DNA of 64,000 bases from Aphidius gifuensis (lineage: Eukaryota > Arthropoda > Insecta > Hymenoptera > Braconidae), in assembly GCF_014905175.1 (NCBI RefSeq), contig NC_057789.1, positions 25,788,555 to 25,852,554 of the forward strand, written 5' to 3'. The notes below the pieces were generated by a model. That model saw only the letters and a list, made by a program, of their open reading frames with translations, was not told the origin of the DNA and did no database searches. Positions 48,389 through 60,251 of the stretch are shown here, in pieces. Both the position numbers and the translations under genes were made by a program. Position 1 is the stretch's first letter. The number at the start of each line of letters is the position of its first letter.

Positions 48389-50251
48389 TAGGCCTCCAAA
48401 AACTTTGAAATATTTATATATGTTAAAAATAAAAAGAACAAGAAGACAAGAGAAACCATAGAAAGTAAAAAAAAATGAATAAGGCACTGCCCAAATGAGT
48501 TGTGGTCGTATGAATTCACAACAACGTTGAAGACATGATGAGTGAAAGAATAAAAGAGACAGTAAAATAAAGAAACAACAAGAAGTGAATAAAATAAAAA
48601 AAAAAATATTTTTTACAACAGTATATATAAGATAGTCTTGCTGTGTATATATATATATATAAAAACTAGAAATACAACAACCATCCGGACATGGACTACT
48701 TGATGGTAGTGTTCTTTGTGTTTAAAATATTGTGATAGAGGATGGGAAGCATGCTTGTCGAGCGTGAAATCAATGACACAAACCCACCACTTTAATATGT
48801 ACATATATGTTATGTCATCTGATTCATATTCTGTACAACAACTCACGTGTCTTTCCTTACCATTTCCTATACTGATGATACCTCAAAATAATAACAGTAA
48901 TAGTTAAATTCTATGTACTAAAAATGTTGTATAAAAATCATCATGTTTTTTCATTTTACAATTTTAAAAATATGTGGGTATTTTAAAAAAAACCATATTC
49001 AAGTTTCATCAACTATTTCTTCATATAAAAAAAGTCAAAAAACATTTATTTTTTTTTTATCAAAGAATTTACAACAAATAAGCTTGAATTTTGAAAAAAC
49101 TTGTTGATAAAAATTTTTTTGTATGAACAATTTAAACAGCATAAAATCATTTATGAATTTTAAAATATATAAAGGGTTAAAATGTGACAGAGAGATGAAA
49201 TTTTTTATTGATTCTCTGGGTACTCAGGGCATACACGCGTGCGGTAAATGACAAAGGACATTGGTTTGTACGCGTGTCGCTTTGTTCCACTTAAAACCAA
49301 TATCTTATTTTATTTTTTTTTTTAACTTGGTATATAGATGTATTAACCCCTGTTAAATTCAACAGACTATTCAGTCTGACATATCGTTTGAGTAGCTATA
49401 AAATTGTCTAAAATATTTTTATCATATATATTTATCTATTTTTTTTTTCACCCCACACCATCATAGACAAAGAAAAGTAATGAAAAAAATTAACAACATA
49501 ATTGTACCACAAGTATTTCATGTTTAGTTATACATACGCGAATATTGTTGAGCATTAAAATGTCAGAACAATTTAAACTTGAACTCATTATATTTAAAAA
49601 AATAAAAAACCCTTCAGGCAATTTGAGATAACACACACATGATTATGCAACATGTGATGTATTCATTAATTAAATCCAAATTATAGAGACACATTCTCAC
49701 ACGCAATAACTCTTTCTTTCATATTTTTTTTATTATTGAAATAATAACACTCTCGTAAATATAAATTAAATTAAAAATTATAATTTACATTTATACCTTT
49801 TAAATAATGACTTGATTAAGTATTTAAAAAATAAAAAACAATAAAAAAATTCATAAACAAAAGCTTTATAAAAAAGTTTTTAAAAAAGAGCTTTTTAAAA
49901 ACGAGCTTTTCAAAAAATTATTCTTATTTTTTTTTTTTTTTTAAATTTAATATTTATAAATAAACAAATTTTCTTTGTTTATAATTATATTATTAATACA
50001 TTGTTATTATATTTAAAGTAAAAGTCACATCGATAAATCGTTAAATATAATAGATAAATATAGTGGATGAAATCGTGATTCACGAGTAATTTAAAAACTC
50101 CATCACGCAAACTAGATTTCCGCATCACGAAAGTCCAGTTACACTATATACTCTACATATATATATATTTATAAAAAATAAATATGTTTAAATGTATTTG
50201 TATTGTTTGCATGTGTATTCGTGCATATAATCGTGTGCTTTGATTGTAAAA

Positions 50252-50358
50252 GGGGCGTCGCGCGTGCGCCCCAATGGAATCGTCTTCTTTGTCGCGTGCG
50301 TGACGCACGAAACCGTTGTGTACCACGATTATAACAGTCCAATAGAATGGTTATAAAA
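50252..50358 (+). promoter_or_regulatory. CpG-rich promoter-like patch
   Basis: GGGGCG...CGCCCC (50252-50272) and the 15-base palindrome CGTGCGTGACGCACG (about 50296-50310) lie in a CpG-dense block. It is followed by two CCAAT words and TATAAAA (50352-50358). TGCGTGAC resembles xenobiotic-response or bHLH-PAS sites. The order CCAAT then TATA suggests plus-strand transcription, but I see no gene directly downstream. Confidence 0.3.
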
Positions 50359-51585
50359 TAAAAAAAAAAAAAAAAGAGTTAACATATAATAATATACAGG
50401 GTGCTATATATATTCATTCTTGAAAGAAATATATTTTAGAGGACAAGAACAAGAATGATACACAACCAGTCTTATAAACCTGTTTTTACTCTTCTTTGTT
50501 CTTTGTTCTCATTACGACACTTTCACCATAAAAATCTATCTCTTCCTTGTTGATATTTATTTATTTTTTATTATTATTACGTGTCATTCAACTTGGCTAT
50601 AATTTTTATGATTTTTTAAATATATTTTCTTATATGACAATCTCGAGATCATTGGGGATCTATAGATCAAAATTTATCGTTGATATTTTAAGAGATTTAA
50701 ATTCATACAAGCGTTGATTTATCAATCCACACAGTTATACATTCGTATATGACTATGATAAATAATAAAAAATAATTATAAATGACAAATTTAAGATTGA
50801 TTTGTGATGTTTATAAATTATAATTGAGTTGATTTTAGTTGGGGGAGAATTACAAATCCTAAATTGAGCTTAAAGGCATGTGTGTATGTGTTAGACGTGG
50901 TCCATTGGGAAAAGATATATACATATATGATGAAGGAGAATGAGAAAATACACATTATCAAGTGTGAAACAGTTACGATAGGGGTCGTAGGTCAATTTGA
51001 ACCAATTCCAGCAATGTTGAGTATTTAAATTGAGTCTATTTAACTTAACTTCCTATCTAATAGTCTCTCAAATACCAAAATTTATTTTCCTCAAATTAAT
51101 TTTCCATTTTTTGTTTATTAATTAACTGTATAATTAACAGTTTAATTTTTTTTTATTTTATTTCAAATTTTCAAATGATATTTATCGCAATAGTAAAATT
51201 TAATTTTAAATATATATATATTTTTTTTTGATGTGATAAAATATACAAGATAAAAAAAAAATAAAAGAATAATAGAACAAATATATATAAATATAAATAA
51301 TTTATTATAAATCAAAGTTTAATAATAATAAATAAAAGACAAGATTATAACAAAAGTAAATAGGTGAAAAGTCAAAGTAAAATAAAAATCTATGAGGTCA
51401 TGCTCCGGTCACTGACACCATCCTAGTTCCAAGTGCACAGGTTAACATTGTTGTATATCTTCACAACTGACCATTGAGTATACATAACAAAGTTATAACC
51501 CTCAGCTGTATATGTACATGTATAACTGTGCATATATACATGAATAAATAATAAGTATATATAAAGGTAATAGTAGTAGTATAAA

Positions 51586-51804
51586 GTGATGCTGCTGTTG
51601 GATGGTATGACTTTGAGGGTCTTGACTTTACATGTATATGTATTTCAAAGTGACCAGTTGAGAAAGCATCATGTATTGAATCCAGGAGGTATTGTATGGT
51701 CCCTTGCTATGCTGTCATTCACAAACCAATGGATAACAGACAAATCAGTTGAAGATTCAGTCATAATATATATTGCACTTGACAGGCTACATTGTAACAT
51801 CTAA
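51586..51804 (+). CDS. Hypothetical small ORF, 72 residues
   Basis: GTG-ATG at 51586-51591 opens a frame to TAA at 51802-51804. The reading (LLLDGMTLRVLTLHVYVFQS, later LNPGGIVWSLAML) is unusually balanced for this AT-rich DNA, with few homopolymer-driven residues. There are no splice signals and no recognised family. It may be a chance frame or a decayed gene. Confidence 0.18.
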   Translation: MMLLLDGMTLRVLTLHVYVFQSDQLRKHHVLNPGGIVWSLAMLSFTNQWITDKSVEDSVIIYIALDRLHCNI

Positions 51805-53072
51805 CTTTGTTGTCAATTTCTTTTTTAAATTATATTATATTTGACAATTGACTCTGTCTTTTGTGATAAGACATCCCGGGATAAATTTATTACTTTGTGG
51901 CTGTAATATAATCATTGTTTTTAATTTATAAAATTGAATTTAAAAATATATAATTTTTTATTTCCTTTGATGATTTGATGGCTCTTGCTCGTTTTGAAAA
52001 TTTTTTAGGTCAAGCGGTCATTATCGAACCCTAAAAACTTTGTCATACTTGAAAAAAAAAATATATAAAAGGGTGTAAAAGTGCCTCTGAGGGAGAGTTT
52101 ATATATATATATACACACTTTGTCTCTGCAGAGTTGATCCGCTAACACAGACTTTTCTCATCGTTTGTCTCACGAGTTTGAAATAATGATAAAAAAAAAA
52201 AAAAGAAACAGAGTAAAGGATAATCCAGCATGACTGGTAACGACTGGCAACGTTGAATCAAGATCACAACAGGCAACATTGTAAACATTGTAAAGTTGTT
52301 GGAGAGTATTGAGTTGAGTTGGTAGAAAAGTAGAAAGAAAGTACAAGAAATTGTTTGGTGTAAAAGTTATTTGGATGATGGGAGAATAAAAATAAAAAAC
52401 AAACAAAGTTAAAAATAAAGAAACAAAGTTAAAAAAAAAAAAAGGATCGAAGGTAGTAGTAGTCGTCAAAGCTCAAAGCGCCTTTACCATTGTCGCCTTG
52501 AACCGTACTTATCGTTAGTACCAGTCTTCTAATTGGACTTGTGAAACATCCTGGTCTTCACAGAACAAAAAAAAAAAATATACAAGCTTTGGTAACGTGA
52601 TTTTTCCTCTACTATATATTTTACTATTTATTTTATTTTTATTTATTTTTTATTTTCTACTTTTCTTTATTTAACATTATTTTTATTTAAAACTTTGTTT
52701 TTTTATTTTTTTTCATTTTGCAAACAGGTACAAAAAAATTTATATTACCACAATGAAAAAAATTTTTTTAAATATGAAAAATTTGTGTATTCATACAATA
52801 GCGAATTGGTAGAAAAAAAAAAAAGGGGCTTGCTGGAAAAAAAAAATGGCATCTAGCCAATAACGCTAATTTTATTGGATTTAGAACAACGAATTTTTTT
52901 TTTTTTTTAACTCTAGCTCAGTGCACTTTTAATCCGCTATTTTAACAAGTTCTTTTGACACACTAATAAAGCTTTTTTCATATAAGCTTTATGTTACTTT
53001 TCATATTTTATATAATAATAATTTTTTTCCATTTTTTTTCCATCACTTTGTGTGTATCGTTTGATTTTTCAG

Positions 53073-53155
53073 ACAGCATTCTCTGGATGAAGAATATATA
53101 TATAGTCAATTTATTTTGTACCAAGTATCTCACTGATGAGGACACGAACAAAGAG
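53073..53155 (+). other. Candidate 83-bp exon, plus strand
   Basis: Acceptor with a clear pyrimidine tract (GTTTGATTTTTCAG ending 53072) and donor AACAAAGAG|GTAAAA (intron from 53156). One frame is open throughout, with readings SILWMKNIYIVNLF and TKYLTDEDTNKE, entering in phase 1 and leaving in phase 0. Internal length and both splice sites are plausible for an internal coding exon. Family not recognised. Confidence 0.32.
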
Positions 53156-53266
53156 GTAAAAAAAAAAAAAATATATAATGATAAAAAAGTGAACTAGTAA
53201 AAAAAAAAAAATGCGGTGTCTCGGACGTGCCTGACTCCTTGCTCTAACCCGTGTTCTATAATTTTG

Positions 53267-53901
53267 GGTGAGCAAAGTTTCAGGTGTGTTCGCGACACTT
53301 GATGTCAACCAAAGAAAATAATACAAATAATAATAATGTTACTATAAAAAAATTCAATAATCAATGAAATATATTCTTAAGGATTATTGATGTAAAATGC
53401 ACTTGATTTTTTTTTATCTATACCTCAAGTTGCATCAACCCCCTTAACTATTGACTTCTTATAACAACCATTCTATTTTGCTCTCTCTGCAATTCTACTA
53501 ATGGCCACTGATTCGTTCAAGGAGAATAAGACAATTGTTCGAACCACGGAAACTCCATGGGGTCGTCTTATTGACTTTTCCCTTTCCTAAACTCTTTTTT
53601 TTTTTATTTTTTTTTACTTTTTTTTTCTTAGCTCTCTTCTATTATACAGACAAGCATTATTTCCAATCTTCTTTTCTATTATGTATTTTTAACTTAGTGA
53701 AATTCAGCATCTGCCAAGGATCGTATATACATTTAAATAATTTATAATTAAATGTAAATATCATGATTATTAAAATACAATATGGATGAACAATTCCTTG
53801 ATTATACTCTGACGCCTGAAGTTTGCTTTTTACCTTGCCAATTTGGCTCCCAATGTGGGGTTTTATATTTAAAAAAAAGGTGAGCAAAGTTTCAGGTGTG
53901 T
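53267..53901 (+). mobile_element. Probable retroposed insertion with 23-bp target duplication
   Basis: A 23-base sequence beginning GGTGAGCAAAGTTTCAGG occurs at 53267-53289 and again at 53879-53901. The second copy is preceded by an A8 tract (53871-53878). A long direct repeat with an A-tail at the inner 3' end is the hallmark of LINE-machinery retroposition. The 589-bp insert (53290-53878) has no long open frame. A GTTCGAACC word at 53537-53545 resembles a Pol III B box, so a SINE or a retrocopied RNA are options. Confidence 0.55.
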
Positions 53902-54604
53902 GAGTGAATTGAGGATCACAACTTTATATATTATTATTGATAAGATACATCAAGACAAATTAAACACAACAACTCAACAAAAAGGTAAAAAAATTATTTA
54001 TAAAATATTATACTTTAGTGACATGTCATTCAAATAAAAAATCATAACTGACTTTGAATAAAAATATATAATAATTTACAATAAAAATTTTGACAACTTT
54101 TATATAACTTGACCTTAATATTTTTAAAAAATGTAAATCAATATATAATTTTTCTTGTTTTTCAATTTTATTTTATTATGAATAATAAATTAATTATTCA
54201 TTATATTCAAATGAAAATTTAATGACACTTTAATGTTCAGTTTTGTAGAAAAAAAAAAAAAAAACATAAAAGTTTTAAATAAATTATAAACAAGGTATAT
54301 ATTATATTTATATTTTATGACTTTTGGAAGTCGGGCAGTTAATAAATAAAAATCATGACAACATTTAATGTCAATCACTTGACAGTTGACTTGGCGGTAT
54401 ACTGTGACAACTTACACGATAAATAGATGCTTATTATTTAATGAATATTGATTATTTTTTTTTGTTATTTAATGTACATATTTTAATAAACTTTTTCTTT
54501 ATTATTTATGACTATTTTTTATAATTTATATTTTTAAATTTTGCTGCAATTTCATCTCTTTTGACTGCAAGCAACCAAGTATATTTAATATTATATTTTT
54601 TATA

Positions 54605-54735
54605 TGTAATCTACATCGTCACGTGAGAACACACGACACTCGTTACGCGATATCTACAAATAGGTCACCGTAACAGTGATACTTCCTTAGCGTCCATAAT
54701 TTCTATGTATGACCTTAGGCCGCGCCTGCGTCAAC
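54605..54735. promoter_or_regulatory. CpG-bearing patch with TCACGTGA palindrome
   Basis: GTCACGTGA (54618-54626) matches the core of bHLH-zip/CLEAR-type sites. It is followed by CpG-containing words (GTTACGCGATATC, GGTCACCGTAAC, GGCCGCGCCTGCGTC). The block contrasts with the surrounding AT-rich DNA, suggesting a constrained regulatory element. Confidence 0.3.
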
Positions 54736-56434
54736 CGCAAATTCATATTACTTTTTTATTATTTATATATTTTAATTTTTTTTTTTTATTTACTTAAAAC
54801 CTTGCTTCTTGTTATTATTTTCATTATGTTATATTATAAAACCTGTATTTATTTTTATTTTTTTCATTGAGCTTAATCTCGATGAGCCTTTGTGTAATTT
54901 TTATTTTTATTTTATTTATTTAATCTAATATCGATTACACGTAAAATTCTGCAAGAAATATTATTGCATAACTTTTATACACGCCCAGGGATTATATTCA
55001 TTATAAATATTTATAATTAATAATAATAATCTTTGTGTATTAATATTATGCTTGCGTATTTTGATGGCAAATATTATACTGTCAATAAATTGATTTATTT
55101 TATTCAAGCCTTTTGGATATTGGAAAAAATATAATAAATGAACAAAATGATTTATAAATAGAGGAAGTAAATTTTATCATTGCACAATTGCAAGTCTGTA
55201 AGAAGCTTTGTAATAAAAATGAAAAAAAAAAATAAAACAAGTGTGTCACTGGGTTCATTTGAACGAACGACAACAAAGCTCTTTGTTGAAAAAAATAAAT
55301 TTTTTTTTTTTATTATTTTAATCTCAATTTCACATTCGAATTTTTATCGACATTATATTTCACTCTTTGGATTTAAAGTCATTCAACCCTCATATAACAT
55401 TTTCATTTTCCATTCTTATTATTATCACTGGTATTAAATTTTTTTTTTTTATTTTTTCTTCTTTCAATTTTACATTATTTTTATAAAGTTTTTTTTTTTT
55501 TATTATTAATTTATTTTTTAAACTTATTTTTCTTTCATTTTATATAAACCTTCTACCACGTCTCAACTGTGATTTTTTTTTCTTAGACTCAATTTTATTT
55601 ACTGCACACGCAGACTCAAAGTAAATTACCGCTGCAATATCGTGCCATATCGATTGACTCAAGTCCCATTGGATTTTCCAATTTTATACGAAATATATTT
55701 TTAGTCAAATCAGCCATTTCATCCAGTACCATTAAAGTTAAACGAACGACGAAAGTAATCCATTTGACTCACTCAATTCACTTATTATTTTTTTTTAAAT
55801 TTTAATTCTCCATCACGGATTCTTGAATAATAACAAAAAAAATTAAACTCATTTTTGCCTAATTAAATCATCAATTATTTATACAACATTGTTTTTTAAT
55901 TTTTAAACTAATAACTCATCAATTAAATAATCAATAAATGAAAATTTCAAGTCTTTTAAAAATTATTATTTTTTTTTAAATATGATTGACTGGCAAATCA
56001 TGTAAAAATTAAATAAAAATATAAAAAAAAAATTCCCTAAGGTTATATCTCATCATATTTCACAACCACATCCAAGACTCATTTACTTTACAAAATAGTT
56101 TGTAAATATGCAAATTTAAAAATAAAACTTGACACAAAAATAAGGGCTCACAAAGTCCTCCGGCATGGAAAATAGTTGAGGTAAAAATAAAAGCATATAA
56201 AGGGGGTGGTAAAAGAGTGATGCGTGAATTTTAAGTGTTTCTTAGGTAAAAGTCGGGAAAAACTAAAGAAACAAAAAAAAGAAAATGTAAAATAGAATAG
56301 AAAAAATAAATAGTAATAATAAAAAAAAATAAAATTTTAAAAAGAAGAGTAGTAGTAGACAGTCACCCTCACAACGCCAACTGCAACTGGGGAATAAATT
56401 TTCCAACGAAAAGCTTCTATATAATAATAATCAC

Positions 56435-56491
<57 letters not shown>
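56435..56491. repeat. (AAT)n microsatellite
   Basis: About 19 uninterrupted AAT units, preceded by an imperfect ATA/AAT stretch from about 56420. Likely length-polymorphic. Confidence 0.95.
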
Positions 56492-56492
<1 letters not shown>

Positions 56493-59278
56493 TAAAATGG
56501 CCGTTGTACTGTCATCAAAAGTGTGGAGAGCTTATGAATAAATATGAAACAAGTTTTTTCGTATGAATATTTTTATCTCAAATAATATTTTTTTAAAAAT
56601 CACCATCACCACCAAACTGTCGTCAAATGATAAAAGAAATATATTATAAAAATTTTAATAAAACAGTTTATTCTCAATTTGTTTTTTTATATATATTTTT
56701 TTTTTAAATGGTATAATTAATTTAATTTTTTAAAAGTTTATGGCTTGTTCAATCGTAATTGTACGTCAGTTGTAACAATTTAAATGAGATATAATTTTTA
56801 AAAGAGGGAAGTAATTTTTAGAATATATAAATATTTTTTATTATGAAGAATTTAGTCTAGTTGGTATGTACTTCATGTCGTTATTTATTGTGAGATAACA
56901 CTGCCAGTCGTTGATGAAATTTCATTTGGGTTATATGATGTTTCGTTTTTTAATTTATAGAATTTTTTTGATGTTTTGTTTTTTATTTTTTTAAGGCTGT
57001 TTAATTGTTGGGGAAGGTAATTAAAGAGTATGGATGAAAATGTAGATGAGGAAATTATCAATTAGAAATTATATTAATATTTTAATAATTGTTAAGGTGA
57101 CTATTTTACGTTAAATTTATCTGAGATATTTTTTTAATTTCAAACGGTCAAATTGAAAATTTAAAATAATATTAATGAAATTTTCAGTAAAGAAGAATAG
57201 ATAATTGCTTTATTGATAAAAGTATGAATATTTAAGAATGATAAAAAGGCAATAAATAAAATAACTATCATTATGTGTATATAATTAATTTTTTTTGCAA
57301 TTGGAAATACTTTCTCAACTCTCAAGTTGTTAAAATAGTTTAAGTAAATTTTCAAGGTACCTTTGAGAAAAATTACAAATTAATAAAAACGGTAAAGAAT
57401 ATCTAATAAATTATAAAATTGATATTATTTTTCATATTAATCATTTATCTGAAAAAAACTCAGGACAATATTATTTTTCAATTTTTTTTCATTTATTCTA
57501 CCGACAATAGTAACACTGGCTAGAATAAAATAAAAATACCACAATTACATTCATTTTTTATTTTTTCGTCAACAATGACCACAAACTGTGCATTTCATTG
57601 TTATGCTAAATTCATAAAATTATATTGATCGTCGAGCCGCAATATAATAGAATACATAAATGTAAAATGACTGGTGTATTACGAGATAGTACAATAATCC
57701 TCGTAATTTTATTTTTAAAATGTTAAAAAAAATATTAATCATAATATAAAAAAAGTAAAGAAACAAATATAAAAAGAAAAATGTTTTTTAGATGAAAAAT
57801 AAAAGAAGATTGAGATAGGTGATAGAAAGGAAAAAAAAAAAACCATCAAAAAAGAAAAAAATTAAGAAGATGAAAAGACGTGGCTTCTACGAAGGAAGCC
57901 GGTAATGGTGAAGTGAAATAAAAAGAAAAAAAAAATTTTTTAAATAAAAAAAATAGTTGCACGTCTTATACCAAAGAGCATTGTCCGGTCCATCATTTGC
58001 ATTTTGAAGCTACGTGTCACTGAACTTATTTTTCAAATAGAGCCGACATTTTTATCATAGTTTTTTTTTTTTTTTTATTTATTTCAACAACGTGATTGTT
58101 GTTAAGATAAATTTCCACATACAAAAAAAAATAAAAGAAATGAATAAAATTATTTAATAAATTACAAATTTCATTTAATCTTATTTGATAATTATATTTT
58201 TATAATAAAAATAATAATAATTATAATATATTTAATGCAAAATTTAAAATAAAATTTCAAGTTTTATTTTTATATATTTTTTTAATTCATTATTGTTGAA
58301 AGTGCAAAACCTCACCTTTATTTCTACGACACTTTTCAAGTGGCCTGAGGTGAATAAAGGATCTTTCTTTTCAGAGACTTCTAGGATTCTCACAACTATT
58401 ACAACTACGCTTTTTTTTTACATTATTTTTTTTTTTCATCACTCTAGTTTTTCTTGGCTATTTTTTTTTTGAACCACCCCATTGATTTTCTCAGTGTATT
58501 CAGACTTCTTGTGTGCGTGGTCAGGAGAATCGAGTATAACGGAACTCCAACATTGAGGTACCTCATTTTGCACTTACGATAACATTGTTCAACAACACCA
58601 ACATTGTAAATCGATTGGAATTGCGTCAGTTGCCAGACTGTACGAAATAACGTTCAACGATCTGTGACGCCAACAGATTTTTCCTACGGGCATCATTGAG
58701 GTTTTTCTATATACATTTTTTTTTTATTTATTTATTTTGTTTTTTCTTTGTTCAATTCATTGTATCTATTTATTATTATTATTATTTTTCTTTTGTGTAT
58801 CCATTTGTCTATTCATTATTTTTTTTAGACAGTATATTTATTGTTTTTGTTTTTAAAATGTTTATCCTCATTGTTGAGGGATTTTCATATTTTTCATTTT
58901 GACATTTAATTTTTATAAATGTCAACATATTTTATTTTTGTTTGGTTATATTGTTTTTATTTTCAAGCAAAATAATTGATCAAGCATTTTTAAAAATAAG
59001 GACACAAAAATTATAAGCAATTTTTTAAAAAATAATTACTATTGATGTGTTTTCTTTGAAGAAATTAAAAAAACTTAAAACTTGAAAATTAATATAAATA
59101 TTTATCACCTTGAGGCTAGAAAAATAAAAATTTTTATTAAAAAAAAAATGAGTAGATAAGCTATTTATTCCGATAATAATAAATAATTCAAATTCAAATT
59201 ATCAGACATTTTTAATTACTCAATGGTATCAACAGTCGATAAAAAAGATATTATTAATTTTAAAAAATGGTTAATGGG

Positions 59279-59420
59279 GAGTGGCGCGTGTGTAGTCAAA
59301 TCGATCAATCGCCATCTTGACTTTTTCACAACCTCTGTGCTTTTTTCTGACTGCAAAAAATACACGTCTAGTGTAAAAATTATTATTAACAACAATTTAA
59401 TTAATATAAATAATATAATC
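59279..59420 (+). promoter_or_regulatory. COX7C promoter and 5' UTR
   Basis: A GC-richer block (GGGGAGTGGCGCGTG) is followed by CGCCATCTTGACTTTTTC at 59309-59327. GCCATCTTG is the reverse complement of a YY1/Pho-type site, common at promoters of nuclear genes for mitochondrial proteins. The CTTTTTC tract is a plausible pyrimidine-initiator start. This would give a 5' UTR of roughly 100 bases. The start site is inferred, not seen. Confidence 0.4.
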
Positions 59421-59788
59421 ATGATTGGAAGTCAAATGGTAAGAAGATTTGCAACAAGTGCACTTCTTCGTCATGGAGCTGAAACTGGTGGACGACCAGG
59501 AATGGTATGTTACTCATTATTATTTTACAATTTTACAATTGCATAACATCCTCATATCATCAGTGCCAAATTAAATTATATACTGTCAATATTTATAATT
59601 AATAAATTAAACAATTTCTATTATATTTACAATATATTAATGGATATATTTTTATTGTTATTTTAACAATATAGAACTTACCATTCGACACCAACAACAA
59701 ATACAAGTTGACAGCATATTTCATCTTGTTCTTTGGAAGTGGTCTTGCTGCACCTTTCCTCATTGTTCGCCATCAATTGTTGAAGTAA
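59421..59788 (+). CDS. COX7C: Cytochrome c oxidase subunit 7C
   Basis: Two coding exons, 59421-59504 and 59675-59788, joined in phase 0 (donor ATG|GTATGT, acceptor AATATAG|AAC), give 65 residues, the normal size of the COX7C precursor. The N-terminus (MIGSQMVRRFATSALLRHG) is a basic, Ser/Thr-bearing mitochondrial presequence. The mature part starts near RPGMNLPF, a family signature, and has one membrane helix (residues about 42-56, YFILFFGSGLAAPFL) followed by the conserved RHQLLK end. The protein is a small nuclear-encoded subunit of respiratory complex IV in the inner mitochondrial membrane. ATG 59421 is chosen because it gives the full presequence; a second ATG five codons later would shorten it. 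The gene is convergent with the Sp38-like gene. Confidence 0.96.
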
Positions 59789-59990
59789 ACATGTAAGTAA
59801 CAATCAACAAATTCATCATGTTATCATGATAATTTTCTAAATATCAAAATGCCAAAAAAAACAATGACATTTCTGTTTTTATTTTAGATACACATCAATA
59901 GAGTAGTCACTAATTGGCATATTGAAAAAAAAAAAAAAAAATTACTCAATTATCTCTTTATCAAGTGTATATAATATCAATAATAAATAA
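59789..59990 (+). other. COX7C 3' UTR with intron and polyadenylation signal
   Basis: Four bases after the stop codon there is a consensus donor (AACAT|GTAAGTAAC, intron from 59793) and acceptor TTTTATTTTAG (ending 59887), so the 3' UTR is probably spliced. AATAAA occurs at 59982-59987. An intron this close to the stop should not trigger nonsense-mediated decay under the usual 50-nt rule. Confidence 0.7.
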
Positions 59991-60062
59991 TAAAAATTAA
60001 TTCGTGTCAGTCAATTATTTATATCAACATTAAAATTCTAAAATTAAATTATTTTTTTTTTT

Positions 60063-60068
60063 TTTATT
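60063..60068 (-). terminator. Polyadenylation signal of the Sp38-like gene
   Basis: TTTATT on the plus strand is AATAAA on the minus strand, about 185 bases after the stop codon at 60252. The two convergent transcripts would end roughly 75 bases apart. Confidence 0.5.
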
Positions 60069-60251
60069 AATCAAATCATAAGCCTGACTGTACAGGTTTT
60101 AATGTAAATTATAAATAATTAAGTTAATTAAATCTTACAACTATTATCTTTACTAGATAAAGAAAAACTAGGAAAAAAAATAAATAATAATATTGTTAAT
60201 TGTAGACGACTCTGAATAATCTTCAACTATTTAAAAAAATTTTTTGTTTTT

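Larger units (their letters stand above)
44897..53072. other. AT-rich noncoding stretch with regulatory-looking patches
   Basis: No confident gene. Holds an 18-bp palindrome (48371-48388), a CpG patch with CCAAT and TATA words (50252-50358), a 12-bp palindrome GATCTATAGATC (50657-50668), and small frames at 46922-47104 minus, 48716-48907 plus and 51586-51804 plus. Only the last is listed separately. Confidence 0.5.
53902..59278. other. AT-rich noncoding stretch
   Basis: No confident gene. A CpG-bearing patch lies at 54605-54735, a long AAT microsatellite at 56435-56491, and a GC-richer patch at 58480-58700 with an open plus frame (reads LSVFRLLVCVVRRIEYNG) but no splice sites. CCTTTATT and AATAAAGG form an inverted pair at 58315-58359. 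These may be distal regulatory elements of the genes beyond 59.2 kb. Confidence 0.5.

Noticed and set aside
53530..53580. tRNA-like B box (GTTCGAACC)
   Set aside because: The flanking bases do not form a T-arm and no A box or acceptor stem is visible, so it is not called a tRNA gene.
58696..58902. 68-codon hydrophobic plus-strand frame
   Set aside because: Phe/Ile/Tyr runs from T-rich DNA; no evidence of coding.
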